From Coleophora flavipennella (Eukaryota > Arthropoda > Insecta > Lepidoptera > Coleophoridae): 64,000 nt of DNA. Shown here piece by piece: positions 52,150 through 62,389 of the stretch. Under the pieces are notes generated by a model, which was not told the origin of the DNA, made no database searches, and saw nothing but the letters and a program-made list of their open reading frames with translations. The translations under genes and the position numbers were made by a program. Location: assembly GCA_947284805.1 (NCBI GenBank), contig OX369274.1, forward strand, positions 13,514,298 through 13,578,297, in the 5' to 3' direction. Positions within the stretch are counted from its first letter, which is position 1. Each line of letters starts with the position of its first letter.

Positions 52150-54250
52150 TGGGAGTAGGGTAGGGATGCTTTTGGACCTAAAAACCCTATTGCAATGCTA
52201 CCTCTCTCCCCGGGGCCCCCGGGCAACATGGTTAGTGACCAGAGTAAGGCCTTGTATGACGGCAGCTCTCTTCTCTAGCGATGGCTAAGACTGCCACGGT
52301 GGGCTCATGGTAGAGAATGGAGGGGATCTTCCTCACCATTGGCTACTATGGGCGCACAGTTAACGTGCTCATATCGTCCCTTTATGGCGAACTGACTTAT
52401 TTGGGTCAGTTTGTGATTCTGGGAGGAGATGAGCACTACTGCAAGAGTCCTTTGGTCAAGCTCTTGTGGCTCTGTCATCATAAAACATTGATGGCAGAGG
52501 GGGGTTGACCACCCTCGTGTTGTTGCCGTGCGCGGGGACCCGTACGGAGGGATGACGTGATCCTGGTGGTTGAGTCGACACAGGTTGGCAACACACCACT
52601 TTGGCCCGAATTTCCTCTCACACGGTAGGTCGCTGGGGAGCCAAAGGCGATCAATCGGCGAAGGTGCCTGTCCCTCAGACGGCCACCAGGCGAGTGTCCG
52701 GGGGCGATGGGGTCTACAGGGAGCAGTGCGCACTGTTAGTGCCACAAGTGGCGCGAAGCAAGACGTGCTGTGTACCTCGTGGGCAGCTCACCCAGGGATG
52801 CTATACCCCTTGATAACCCTGGTGTCTATTAAGGCATCCCCAACTTTGAGGAATCCATGGAGGGTGGGGAGTCAAGGTGGTGAAGGATAAATCTTATAAA
52901 TATGGAGAATTACAAACAAAACACAAACTTTACAGGGGAACTGTCCGATAAGGGTGGGTCTCAAAAGGTCTCAACGCCCGCAAGGGCGGGGATAAAGGGC
53001 GTTTTTGCCAAAGGTACCGTACCTGCCAGGGAAGGAAACTCAACGGTGACAAGAGGTGGGTGGGGCACTTCTCGGGGTGCTGTGTCCTCTTGTGGTGCCA
53101 GGGTTTCAGAACCAGGTAGGGGGGCGCGTCAGGGAGGGGAGCTAGGGCGGGAATCGGACCGCATGGCAGTGTCGGGACCGGTGGTGGGAACGCTGCGGCA
53201 GGCGATGGCCGCTCTGGGGCTGTCAACGCTGCGGTACCCGCTACTGGGACCGTAATTGCAGGTGCGGGAAGTGCCCTGACCGATGCTACCATCAGAAAGA
53301 AGGAACGGCTGAGTGGCAGTCAGAAGCGGAAACGCACTCTGAACAGGCAGGCAGCCGTTGCTTCTGCAGAGATGCCCATCGAAGGGCCATCAAAAAGGGC
53401 TAGGGAGGTCAGTAATGAGGCCACTGACCCGTCGTGAGACTCTAAGCGGTCCAAAATTCAGGACAGCTCGTTCAAGGAGGCACTGACGAACGCCAGAATG
53501 GCGGTGATTACGGAGGACCACCCTTTGAGGACGATCACGGCGGAAATGGTATCCTCCATAAGGAATGCCATATGGGAGATACTGGAGGAAACTCCAGACC
53601 TACTGCCTGTCGTCAACGCGGGAAAACTGATTGCAGGCGCCATGCACTTCTAATGTGAAGGGCAGGCGTCTGCGAAATGGCTTTGCGGACTTAATGGCAC
53701 TGCCATTAAGGATGTAAAGCTCAAGGTGATCAGCTCCAAGGATCTTCCAAAACCGGTAAAGATGGCATGGAAGACCAAAAAAAACTGGTGCCTGGACATC
53801 ACCCGGGTTCTAAGCGTTATCCAACGCTAAAACCCTGCGCTCAAGACCAGCGAGTGGAAGGTTGTGGACACACTGGTCGAGGAGGGCCATGTGAGAAGCA
53901 TAGTCCTGATGGACAGGATCTCTGAGGATCACATTAAGGCGAAGGGCTACTGTCTCCAGTCGGGCATGGACAAGAGCACCTTCAAACTCTTGGAGGACAC
54001 TGAAGGGAGGATGGAGGAGCCTGTCGGTGCTGTCGTGGGGGCATTAGTCCCGCGACCGAATCCGAAGGAGGCGGAAGCAGAGCAACCGAACCCGATGGAG
54101 GTAATGGAACAGCCTCCATCACCGGCGACGTCACAGACGGTAGTTCTGCTGGGAGAGCTTGGTGACTTAGGCTTGTCATCATCTCTTGCTGTCGATGATG
54201 TGACGGAGAGTGAGGCACCCAGTGGTGGAAAATATTTTTTTAAGTTGCAT
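52150..54250 (+). mobile_element. LINE 5'UTR and ORF1, without ORF2
   Basis: A GC-rich 2.1-kb block in an AT-rich region. 52150-52900 is a non-coding leader; 52902-54258 holds the broken ORF1. It stops before any endonuclease or RT. Confidence 0.6.
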
Positions 54251-54258
54251 TTAGAATA
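52902..54258 (+). pseudogene. Retroelement ORF1 (gag-like, DUF4780-type) pseudogene
   Basis: The first frame (52902-53255) is Gly/Ser/Arg-rich and ends at TAA. After a shift near 53260 a second frame reads IRKKERLSGSQKRKR, then SSFKEALTNARMAVITEDHP, ASAKWLCGLNGTAIKDVKLK, then RSIVLMDRISEDHIKAKGYC and a Pro/Glu-rich end. In-frame stops are at 53435 (TGA), 53651 (TAA) and 53828 (TAA). The AKWL...G...LKV...KDLPKPVK spacing is like the DUF4780-type domain of insect LINE ORF1 proteins, which bind element RNA. Identification is by recalled pattern. Confidence 0.6.
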
Positions 54259-54259
54259 A

Positions 54260-54830
54260 AAAAATTGAAAAAGAAATCTTAGTATTAAAAAACAACTTTA
54301 TATTAAACATAAAGTGCCAAAACATATTAAAATTAAATTTTAAATTTAAGTTTCTACCATGTTTAAAGCGAAATATATTTTTTTTATTCACAACACGATT
54401 TCTCTAATCGATTTGTATGAGAAATCGATTTTCTTTTACTTATCGATTTCATTGATTCATTCAGTGATTTCATCGATTGGTTTCGTGGGAAAAATTGTGG
54501 GTACGAGTAGAAGCCACAGTAAAAATTATACCAAAAAATGTTTTATCTCTCTGTAAATAATTAACAAGCTTTCACTGTTATTTATTTTCCATGTAGTTTT
54601 CAGCAATACCGCGAGGTAAGTGATGAAACCAAGAAAGGTCAGGCGAGTCTCTAGGAATAGAGGTCATGTATGACACAAAAGCTCGACCTAGATGTGTCTT
54701 TTCCTTACACTCGTGTTTGTAACTTTTGTATTATGATCTCTTTTTTGACTAAAATAAATTCTTTAATCAATTGCTACTAATTTTAAAATCTCTTCCACTA
54801 CGCAATGTCAGTTTTCTGGTTTGTCCGCAT
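54260..54830. other. Unassigned AT-rich sequence
   Basis: ATCGATTTC-type repeats at 54408-54480; no gene seen. Confidence 0.4.
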
Positions 54831-55052
54831 TTTTTGTAGGGACCGCCATATTTTTTTTGTTATAGCGACAATAGCAAAACACGCTGTGCACAAATTTCAA
54901 CTGTTTACATATTACGGTTCATAAAATACAGCCCGATGACAGACAGACAGACGGACTGTGGAAGCTTAGTAACAGTACGTAGTAATGTTTAGAATTATTT
55001 TGGAAATCGGGTCTCTTTGGTCACCCTTTGGGTTTACGAAACCCCTAAAAAT
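54830..55052 (+). repeat. Dispersed repeat, 3' part
   Basis: TTTTGTTATAGCGACAATAG, GACAGACAGACAGACGGACT, GTTTACGAAACCCCTAAAAA. Confidence 0.6.
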
Positions 55053-55239
55053 ATAAAAGTTACGGACCGGCAGAACGATTTTTATAGAACTTTCGTAGTC
55101 AAATGACTAAAGAACCTTAAAAATGTAAATTTACTTATGAACAAATAATTTTTATTTCGGCCTTCGGCTTCTTATTAGGCGGCATGGCCATGTTTCCTTA
55201 GCCTCAGTGACTGAAAAAACGTAATTAGACTAAAAGCAA

Positions 55240-55415
55240 AGCTCTCTGCCGCTCTCTAAATTCCGATTTTGACCCCTCGTCACCCAGATTGATACACATT
55301 GATTATAGTTTGGTTTTCGAACGTATATAGGATTTCACCGTGATTTTGTTTGCTCCGTCATTTGTTTTCAGAAATGTCATTTCACGACGTATGCAGTGCT
55401 CGGGGTGTGGTACCA
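55240..55415 (+). repeat. Dispersed repeat (unit of 2755-3150)
   Basis: CTGCCGCTCTCTAAATTCCG, GATTTCACCGTGATTTTGTT, GAAATGTCATTTCAC. Confidence 0.6.
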
Positions 55416-55624
55416 ATTAGTATCACATTTGGTAACGTGTTACCAATCAACACTCGATTTCACTCCTCATACATTCTTCATATCGGCCTATAAAAATAAC
55501 TCAATTCTAAAGGAGTAAACTCTAAAAGTTTAGATACATTTCCCTGATGCAAATGTAAGTATATCTCAGTTTTGTGATCTTAACTTGTGTCTTTTAAGGA
55601 CAATACATTGTCTTGTGTGGACAA

Positions 55625-55862
55625 TACAGGGTCTTAACAAAGGTATGCACTTTTTTAACTGGAGCTATGAAACTGAACAACTTTGCCCAAGAAACCCATG
55701 GACTTCCCATGCAAACCGATCAGCTGGCGGGCAAACTTTGAATGGAAGTCCAAAAACTATTTTGCGAATTGTCCATGGGTTTCATAGGGAAAGTTGTTCA
55801 GTTTTACGAGTACAAGCTCCAGTTAAAAATAAGCGCATACCTTTGTTAAAACCCTGTATATT
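55625..55862. mobile_element. Palindromic MITE, family P relative
   Basis: ACAGGGTCTTAACAAAGGTA at the left and, inverted, TACCTTTGTTAAAACCCTGT at the right, flanked by TA. Contains GAAACTGAACAACTTTGCCC. Confidence 0.8.
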
Positions 55863-56149
55863 TTTAGATACCTCAATATATCCAAAGATTCTGAGCGATG
55901 GATTATTTTCATCCAATTTACCTCTACACCGACAATTGTATCTAAGTTGTATCTAAGTTATTGTATCTAAGTAGACAAGTGTTACAACTAAGTTTTGAAA
56001 CTTGAAATTGTTGATTACTTTTAGGTAAGCCATTCTCATTAGTATTGGAGACATTGGAGATGAGTTACCAGTTAACTTTTAAAGGAATAACTAGTTTGGG
56101 GCCATATGAACCTGGACCAGTGTAACTTCAGTATTGGTATTTATTTATT

Positions 56150-56515
56150 TACTAGCTTTTGCCCGCGGTTTCGCCCGCGTGGACATCGTTTTTATGACTG
56201 TCTTAGTGGGTGCGCGGCTCGCGAGCGTGGACATGAAATTTCTCCAGATCCCTCGAGAACTATATCAGAATATGATTATTAGTAAATCATATCATTTCCC
56301 ACCCCCTCATGTTGTTAAAAAAATTACCCAAAAAAGAGTATATTTTCAGTTTTCTCAGGAACTGCATCGGGCTATGCTTTTGTCACGGGAGGAAAAAGTA
56401 GCATTTGTCCTTCCACGTGATACACGCTGCCTGCATGCCAAATTTCATTAAGATTGGTCAAGACGTTGAAGCGTGAAAAGGTAACAAACATATTTTCACA
56501 TTTATAATATTAATA
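56150..56515 (+). mobile_element. Lep1-like element
   Basis: TACTAGCTTTTGCCCGCGGT to GAAAAGGTAACAAACATATT and TTATAATATTAATAG. Confidence 0.75.
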
Positions 56516-56656
56516 GTTTATTAGTTTATTTATATCTTATTTAACTTAAGAGCACTGCTCTTGTCTGTGGATTAATCGCCAATTTTTCCTATCCTCATTT
56601 TTATCGTTTTAAGGTCTTGGATACATACGACACGACAGGAGCCTTTTCCGTTATTA

Positions 56657-56839
56657 ACCGAGTTTCTTCTCAGACGTGTGCAGGTTTCCTCACGATGTTT
56701 TCCTTTACCGTTAAAGCAATCGGTAAGTATGTACGTAAGTTTTTGAAAAACTCATTGATAGGTACATTGGCCGTCCGGATTTGAACCTGATACCTCTGGA
56801 TAGGAGGACCGAGTCGTTACCGGTTGAGCCACCGACGCT
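56657..56839 (-). mobile_element. SINE family C, truncated
   Basis: Minus head GCGTCGGTGGCTCAACCGG at 56839 and GGTTCAAATCC; the 3' part beyond GAGTTTCTTCTCAGACGTGT is missing. A scrap like the RTE 5' end (CTACGGGATGGCC... CATACGGCC) follows at 56850-56905. Confidence 0.75.
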
Positions 56840-57062
56840 TAGTTCCTTAGTCGTCTCTTATGACAACTACGGGATGGCCTTAGCTAATTTTAGCCATACG
56901 GCCATAAGTACCTAAGTACATCTTCTAGTACATTACTGCAGCGGCCAGCGAAAAAGGAATTGATGGGCGAACGTTGTGGGCCGAGGCGATTATGTACGTA
57001 TGTCAATCAATGGTTAGTAAAGTTGTGGCCAAAGCTTGTATTGTATAGTACTTTTCTCAAAT

Positions 57063-57358
57063 CATCATCATCATTACAGCTCATATACATCCCCACCGAG
57101 GGGCTCGAGCCTACCCTGAATCAGGGCGATCAGGCCTTATTCGACCACGCGGGCCCAGTGCGGGTTGGTCGACTTCACACACAACCTTCGAGTTTCTTCG
57201 CAGGCGTGTGCAGGTTTCCTCACGATGTTTTCCTTCACCGTTAAAGCAATCGGTAAGTATGTACGTAAGTTTTAGAAAAACTCATTGGTACATTGGCCGT
57301 CCAGATTTGAACCCGGTACCTCTGGTTAGATGGACCGAGTCGTTACCGGTTGAGCCGT
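57063..57358 (-). mobile_element. SINE family C with 14-bp target duplication
   Basis: Flanked by TACTTTTCTCAAAT at 57049-57062 and 57359-57372. Full body; GGGTTCAAATC B box on the minus strand. Confidence 0.85.
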
Positions 57359-57414
57359 TACTTTTCTCAAATAATTCGCGGAAGTAGTACCCAGGCAGCA
57401 CGTTTTATTTGAAA

Positions 57415-57660
57415 AAAACTTCCTTCACAACATCTTAGTACAATTTCGTATTATTTTTTCGCACGGTTTTTGTTAATTTTCTAATAAATTACTACACCTA
57501 TTTTGATATTATTTTATGGGACCACTCAGGAAGCACTCGCTTTCAAATAAAAAAATAATCATTAAAATCGGTTCACCCAGTCAAAAGTTCTGAGGTAACA
57601 CACATAAAAAAAAACAATCGATTGTAAACCTCCTCCTTTTTGGAAGTTGGTTGAAAATAG
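57415..57660 (-). repeat. Dispersed repeat (unit of 262-515)
   Basis: AAACTTCCTTCACAACATCT, AATCGGTTCACCCAGTCAAA, CTCCTCCTTTTTGGAAGTTG. Confidence 0.65.
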
Positions 57661-57704
57661 ATTCAATTTCCAAAATTAATGACGAAAAACGAACAACAAT
57701 ATTT

Positions 57705-57995
57705 TTGATGTGTAACATCTTTGCTCTCGCTTTCCTGCAATTTGTGGGAGTGATTTCATGAAATGGGACGGAAATGTGTAACAGGAAATACGAACGTTTT
57801 TTTAATTCTCGAAAACTAAGGTTGTCATAGCCATGCAGCCTAGTGTGATGGCAAAGGCAAAGATGACATACTACTATTCGAAGGGTCGGCCCGTGAATGT
57901 ACGACCCGATAATTAATTAATTTCATAAGTATTTTGTCACATGTTACACATCATATGCGAGTACTGTAGGTCTCGTTTTTTTTTACGCGCCAAAG
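57705..57995 (+). repeat. Dispersed repeat (unit of 49255)
   Basis: TTTGATGTGTAACATCTTTG to GCGAGTACTGTAGGTCTCG, with an interior that differs from the 49255 copy. Confidence 0.65.
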
Positions 57996-58447
57996 TGGTT
58001 TTTTTTCATTAAACTGCGTTATATTTGTAAGCCAGTTCGAAATTAAAATAAAATCTTTGATATGTTACCTTCTTGGTTGCCATGTTTTGGAGTAAAAGAT
58101 CGTTCCATTTTTAAATTACACGAGAGATATGAGTTCAAATAGTAATTTTTTTGGCCGCTAAAACACGACAGACTCGAAATTTCATACAACTTTTGCCGGC
58201 CGCTGCTCGCATGTATTTGGCCAGTAGGTTAGGTAGGTAGTTAGGTGAGGTAGGTTGTAAAAATAATGCTCAAATTTGCAAGCATAGCATCATTATTGCT
58301 AATCAGCTGTAAACAGAGTAAAAACAGATAAAGAACATAATTACGTTATTATTCAGATAAAATGTGGTAACTTTTGTATTAATTTCAAAATAAGAAAACG
58401 GTTGAGGAAACGCCACTATCAAATAAACCCATCCTGGCAATGACGTA

Positions 58448-59044
58448 ATAGGGATGACGACAGCATCAGAAATAAATTATGAACTCTTGATCACTAAATT
58501 GTCCTCCTACTTAAACTACTTTTAACCGCCTCCGTGGTGTAGGTAAAGGTTAGTCCATTCACTTCGCAACAGGAGGTCGCGGGTTCGATCCCCGGTGGGG
58601 TCAACTTGTAAGACTCGGTTTGGTTGGTGGTAGGGCATTTTCTAAGCCCGCCTGGCCAGCTACCACCATCTTATCTAAGACTTGCCGCCAAACATCAGTA
58701 TTAACAACATTGATGTGCTCCGGCTTAAAGATAAGATAGCCAGTTCTCCATTGCATTGGGGAATCTTGGTAAACCCATTTCCATCTTCGGCATCATCGTC
58801 ACTTACCATCAGGTGAGATGATGCCAAGGGCTTACCAATTGTGAATTTAAAAAAAACTTCGGAAAACCTTACTCGTTTGGTTTTCCATTTAAAATCTAAG
58901 ATTTTTGATTGACCGTAACCACAAAATGAGTACATAAATGACGTATGACGTCACGCCTAGGTATTTCAAACACTTTTGGAAAAAAATGACATTTTTGACA
59001 GATGATAAAAAGTACATCAGATGACTAGCATTCGTCATCCCTAT
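58448..59044. mobile_element. MITE with AATAGGGATGACGA ends, SINE inside
   Basis: Ends AATAGGGATGACGA (58448) and TCGTCATCCCTATT (59031-59044) are exact complements. SINE A sits at 58528-58853. The interior GACAGATNATAAAAAGTA and TATGACGTCAC match 61508-61778. Confidence 0.75.
58528..58853 (+). mobile_element. SINE family A
   Basis: Head GCCTCCGTGGTGTAGG, B box GGTTCGATCCCC, tail CACTTACCATCAGGTGAGAT, ACCAATTGTGAA. Confidence 0.85.
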
Positions 59045-59394
59045 TGATGCGGCCAGGCAAGTCGCATAGTGTGACGGCTCCCATGAAACAACTGTGAACA
59101 ACTATTAACAACGACGTAAACAACTACAATAACATCGTAACAAATAGCAAACTAAGTTATAGTACACGTCATTCAGTGTTCACACAATGCGGTTGAAGTC
59201 AGCTGGCTCTGTGGATTCAATAGTCGAACGAACCACGCCCGTTCAGCGTAGCATAGTCATTAATCTTGCCCTCTTCACTAGCGGCTTATGGACATCTACT
59301 TGCTAAGATGCTGAATGTTATTTAAGCGTTCCATCAATTCAAGGAATTGATACTTTGCCTTCTGGCTCCAAACTAGGATTATCTACAGCATAAC

Positions 59395-59765
59395 AAAACA
59401 GTGACAGGCATAATTTGAATTTAAGAAATGTAAATAAAATAGATATAGCCTTTTCGAGACTGAGTAAGGTTAAAAAGTCATTTGTGGGGCAGTGTATAAG
59501 ATTCTACAATAAAATTCCAGAAAATGTAACTAGTTTGTCAGATAATAAATTCAAGACTCATGTCAAAAAAGTTTTGTGCTCTAGAGGATATTATACAAAT
59601 ATAGATTATGTAAATGACAAAGATATATATGTTGATTCTATATCAAATACCATTACCTCAGACTGTAATCTGAATCATGACATTATTTGTAATATACAGT
59701 AATTTTTTTTTTGTTTTGACTCTTTAAAAGTGTGTGTAAACACCTATTTGAAATAAATTGTTTTA
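59395..59765 (+). pseudogene. 3' end of a LINE reverse transcriptase
   Basis: Plus frame NLRNVNKIDIAFSRLSKVKK, FVGQCIRFYNKIPENVTSL, FKTHVKKVLCSRGYYTNIDY, to a TAA at 59700, then 3'UTR with AATAAATTG and TTTTGAA-type tail. The YNKIP...FK..VK..L...YY pattern is the usual C terminus of Jockey/CR1-group polymerases. Open over 95 codons; 5'-truncated. Confidence 0.65.
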
Positions 59766-59789
59766 AATTTTGAATTTTTTTGAATGCAG

Positions 59790-60110
59790 TACAGGAAAAA
59801 CCGGCTAAGTACGAGTTGGGCTCGCGCACAGAGGGTTTCGTTTCGTACCACTACACCTTTCCACACAAGTACAACAATGATATCCACCTATTAATTTAAA
59901 AAAATCGGCTAAGTACAGGTTGGACTGCATAGAGTAGGTTTCCGTAGTCTTTAAAAAAATATATTTTAAAATACAAAATTATATTTGCAGTTGGTAGTAG
60001 AATATTTTTAAGAGAAAATATATATATTTTTTTTAAATCCAACTGCACACCTTAAGTTGGTCGCTTATTGCCCTTAAACTAAGATAGTCTACTAAACTTT
60101 GATAGTTTTC
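59790..60110 (+). repeat. Dispersed repeat, two partial heads
   Basis: ACCGGCTAAGTACGAGTTGG at 59798 and ATCGGCTAAGTACAGGTTGG at 59904. Confidence 0.55.
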
Positions 60111-60144
60111 CTTTTTTCCTTTTAAATTGATTATATGTCCTACT

Positions 60145-60433
60145 CATCACATCAGCTCATATACGTCACCGCCGAGGGGCTCTAGCCTACCCTGAGTTAG
60201 GGCGATCGGGCCTTAGTCGACCACGCGGGCCCAATGCAGGTTAGTCGACTTCACACACACAATCTTCGAGTTTCTTCGCAGGCGTATGCAGGTTTCTTCA
60301 CGATGTTTTCCTTCACCGTATAAGATAAACGTACATATGAAATAGAAATACAAAAAAACATTGGTACATGGCAGGATCGAACCACGACCTCCCGGACAGG
60401 AGGTAGCGGCCCTTGCCATTACGCCACTGACGC
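60145..60433 (-). mobile_element. SINE family C with 11-bp target duplication
   Basis: Flanked by TATGTCCTACT at 60134-60144 and 60434-60444. Minus head GCGTCAGTGGCGTAATGGC, GGTTCGATCC. Confidence 0.85.
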
Positions 60434-60724
60434 TATGTCCTACTATTTAAAAACAAATCATATAGTGGTTTAGCTGGAGAGGGGACTTGATACTTACAAA
60501 AATTATCACTTAATTTTTAGTTCAATATTTCACAAACAGATCAAAAATTTTTAGTATATCTTCAGTTGTTTTGAAAAACCTAATCAAATATACCCCCACA
60601 CGATAGGGTATGTCAAAAAAAAAACATCCACTCTTTACATGAAGGGGACGTATCGTAAAAAATATTTGTTTTTTCAAGATTTTATTGTACCACTTTGTCG
60701 GCGTAATTAATTGTGTACCCATGC

Positions 60725-60935
60725 CAAATTACTACTAATAGTCTCTCAGCTAGAAATACGGACAGACAGACAGACAGACATGGCAAAACTACAAGGGTTC
60801 CTTGTTGACTTCGAAACCCTAAAAAAGACACCAATGCGAATGAAATAAAAATGTTTTTTTTAAATTTAGTTTGGACTGCTTAACGCGAGTACGGTCAGGT
60901 GAGATGTAATTAAACGCACAATTTTTTTTAAAGTG
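60725..60935 (+). repeat. Dispersed repeat end and LINE 3' scrap
   Basis: GACAGACAGACAGACAGACA then GAAACCCTAAAAA; followed by GTACGGTCAGGTGAGATGTA ATTAAACGCAC, the 3' tip of the LINE family at 11118. Confidence 0.5.
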
Positions 60936-61114
60936 GCGGGTTCTTTTATTTGATGTTTTACTTTAGGCAAAGTATATATATTAATACTAACATCTAAATG
61001 CCCTACACGTGACCGCGGGTTATGCTAAGTACAACAGCAGGCAACCGCCGTCTATCCCTTGGATAGCATGGTTAATTGTGCCACACGATAAGAGAGAGAG
61101 AGAGAGTACTAACA

Positions 61115-61265
61115 TACAGTGTGGACACTCCCTGCCGCTCTTTACTCCTCACCCCGTCATCACCCTTATTGATACAGATTGGTTACAGTTTGGTTCTCGA
61201 ACGTATGGGATTTCACCGTTATTTTGTTTGCCCCATTATTTGTTTTTAGAAATGTCGTTTATGTA
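61115..61265 (+). repeat. Dispersed repeat (unit of 2755-3150)
   Basis: GTGGACACTCCCTGCCGCTC, ATGGGATTTCACCGTTATTT, preceded by (GA)n at 61090-61105. Confidence 0.65.
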
Positions 61266-61507
61266 ATCATACCAAGTTTCCCGTCTGTGTCTTCCTATAA
61301 CCATTTTGTAACACTGTTTAACGAACCAATTGTTGGCCGACCATGAGGTATTATTCTCTCCAGATTTAAAATAATACAGAATTTACATAAAAACGTAAGT
61401 GAATATCTAGTTCAAGATAAACAAACAACAGTTTTTTGCAAACATGACAGCTTTGAACACATTTAGCAGCCGCCGATGTCGATAGGTCATTATGACCCTA
61501 GCTATTT

Positions 61508-61778
61508 TCAATAGGGGATCGGACTGCATCAAAAATAAAATCTGAAATATGATTTCCCTAATTGCTCTCCTCTTGAAGTTTCAAAAAACCTTACTTGTTT
61601 TGTTATTCCATCACGTCTTCAATTTTTAAATTGATCAAATTCACAAAATAAGTCCGTCAATGACGCTTAAAATGTATGACGTCACTTGTGGGTATTTCAA
61701 ACATTTTTAGAACGAAGTTTCGTTTTTGACAGATCATAAAAAGTAACTCAAATGACTAGCAGTCCGATCTCCTATTGG
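61508..61778. mobile_element. MITE with CAATAGGNGATCGGACTGC ends
   Basis: Left CAATAGGGGATCGGACTGC and, inverted, GCAGTCCGATCTCCTATTG. About 270 bp; related inside to 58448-59044, but with no SINE. Confidence 0.8.
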
Positions 61779-61779
61779 G

Positions 61780-62180
61780 GAAATTTCGAATAAAACATAT
61801 TATCATCGTTATTGGTTTTCTCAGTAGCTGGAGATAATACCTCAATTTATATGATTCGTACCATAGTCTAGTGAGCAAGCGCCAGTGAAGAATGATAAAA
61901 TCCCTTTTGTGGAAAATTCTTGAATAAAACGGCTACAGCTCCATACATTTTTAGTTCTAAAAGAGAAATTATTCTTGTTGCCCTTTTGAGGTTGTTGTCA
62001 TTAAAACAAAATTATAATTTGATATCTAAATTAAATTAAATATCTTGGTACTACAATGACTCCATCGTCATACAATGGTTTTTATTTTGTATAAAATTTG
62101 TTATAATTCAGCAGATAACCAGATAATTAAGAAAAAAACATTCGGGTCATATTGACCCAGCGTCATCGTCCGCGTTATTC
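61780..62180. other. Unassigned AT-rich sequence
   Basis: No gene or named repeat seen. Confidence 0.4.
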
Positions 62181-62186
62181 ATTGAC

Positions 62187-62350
62187 GTCGCATCGGAAAA
62201 CGTAGCGTGGCCAGGCCTCCCACGCGTTGGACCGACGACCTGGTGAAGATGAGCCGATGGATGCGGGCAGCGCAGGACCGGTCCTCGTGGAAATCCTTGG
62301 GGGAGGCCTTTCTCCAACAGTGGAAGTCCTTCGGCTGATATGATGATGAT
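62187..62350 (+). mobile_element. RTE-type LINE, 3' fragment
   Basis: CGCATCGGAAAACGTAGCGT to CGGCTGATATGATGATGAT, with a 10-base loss at GGTGAAG(...)ATGAGCC. Confidence 0.8.
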
Positions 62351-62389
62351 AGCGCTGGGTTAAAATTATACAATCAATAGTATAAAAAT

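Noticed and set aside
52305..52745. Minus-strand ORF of 146 codons
   Set aside because: Lies antisense in the GC-rich LINE leader; no recognised domain.
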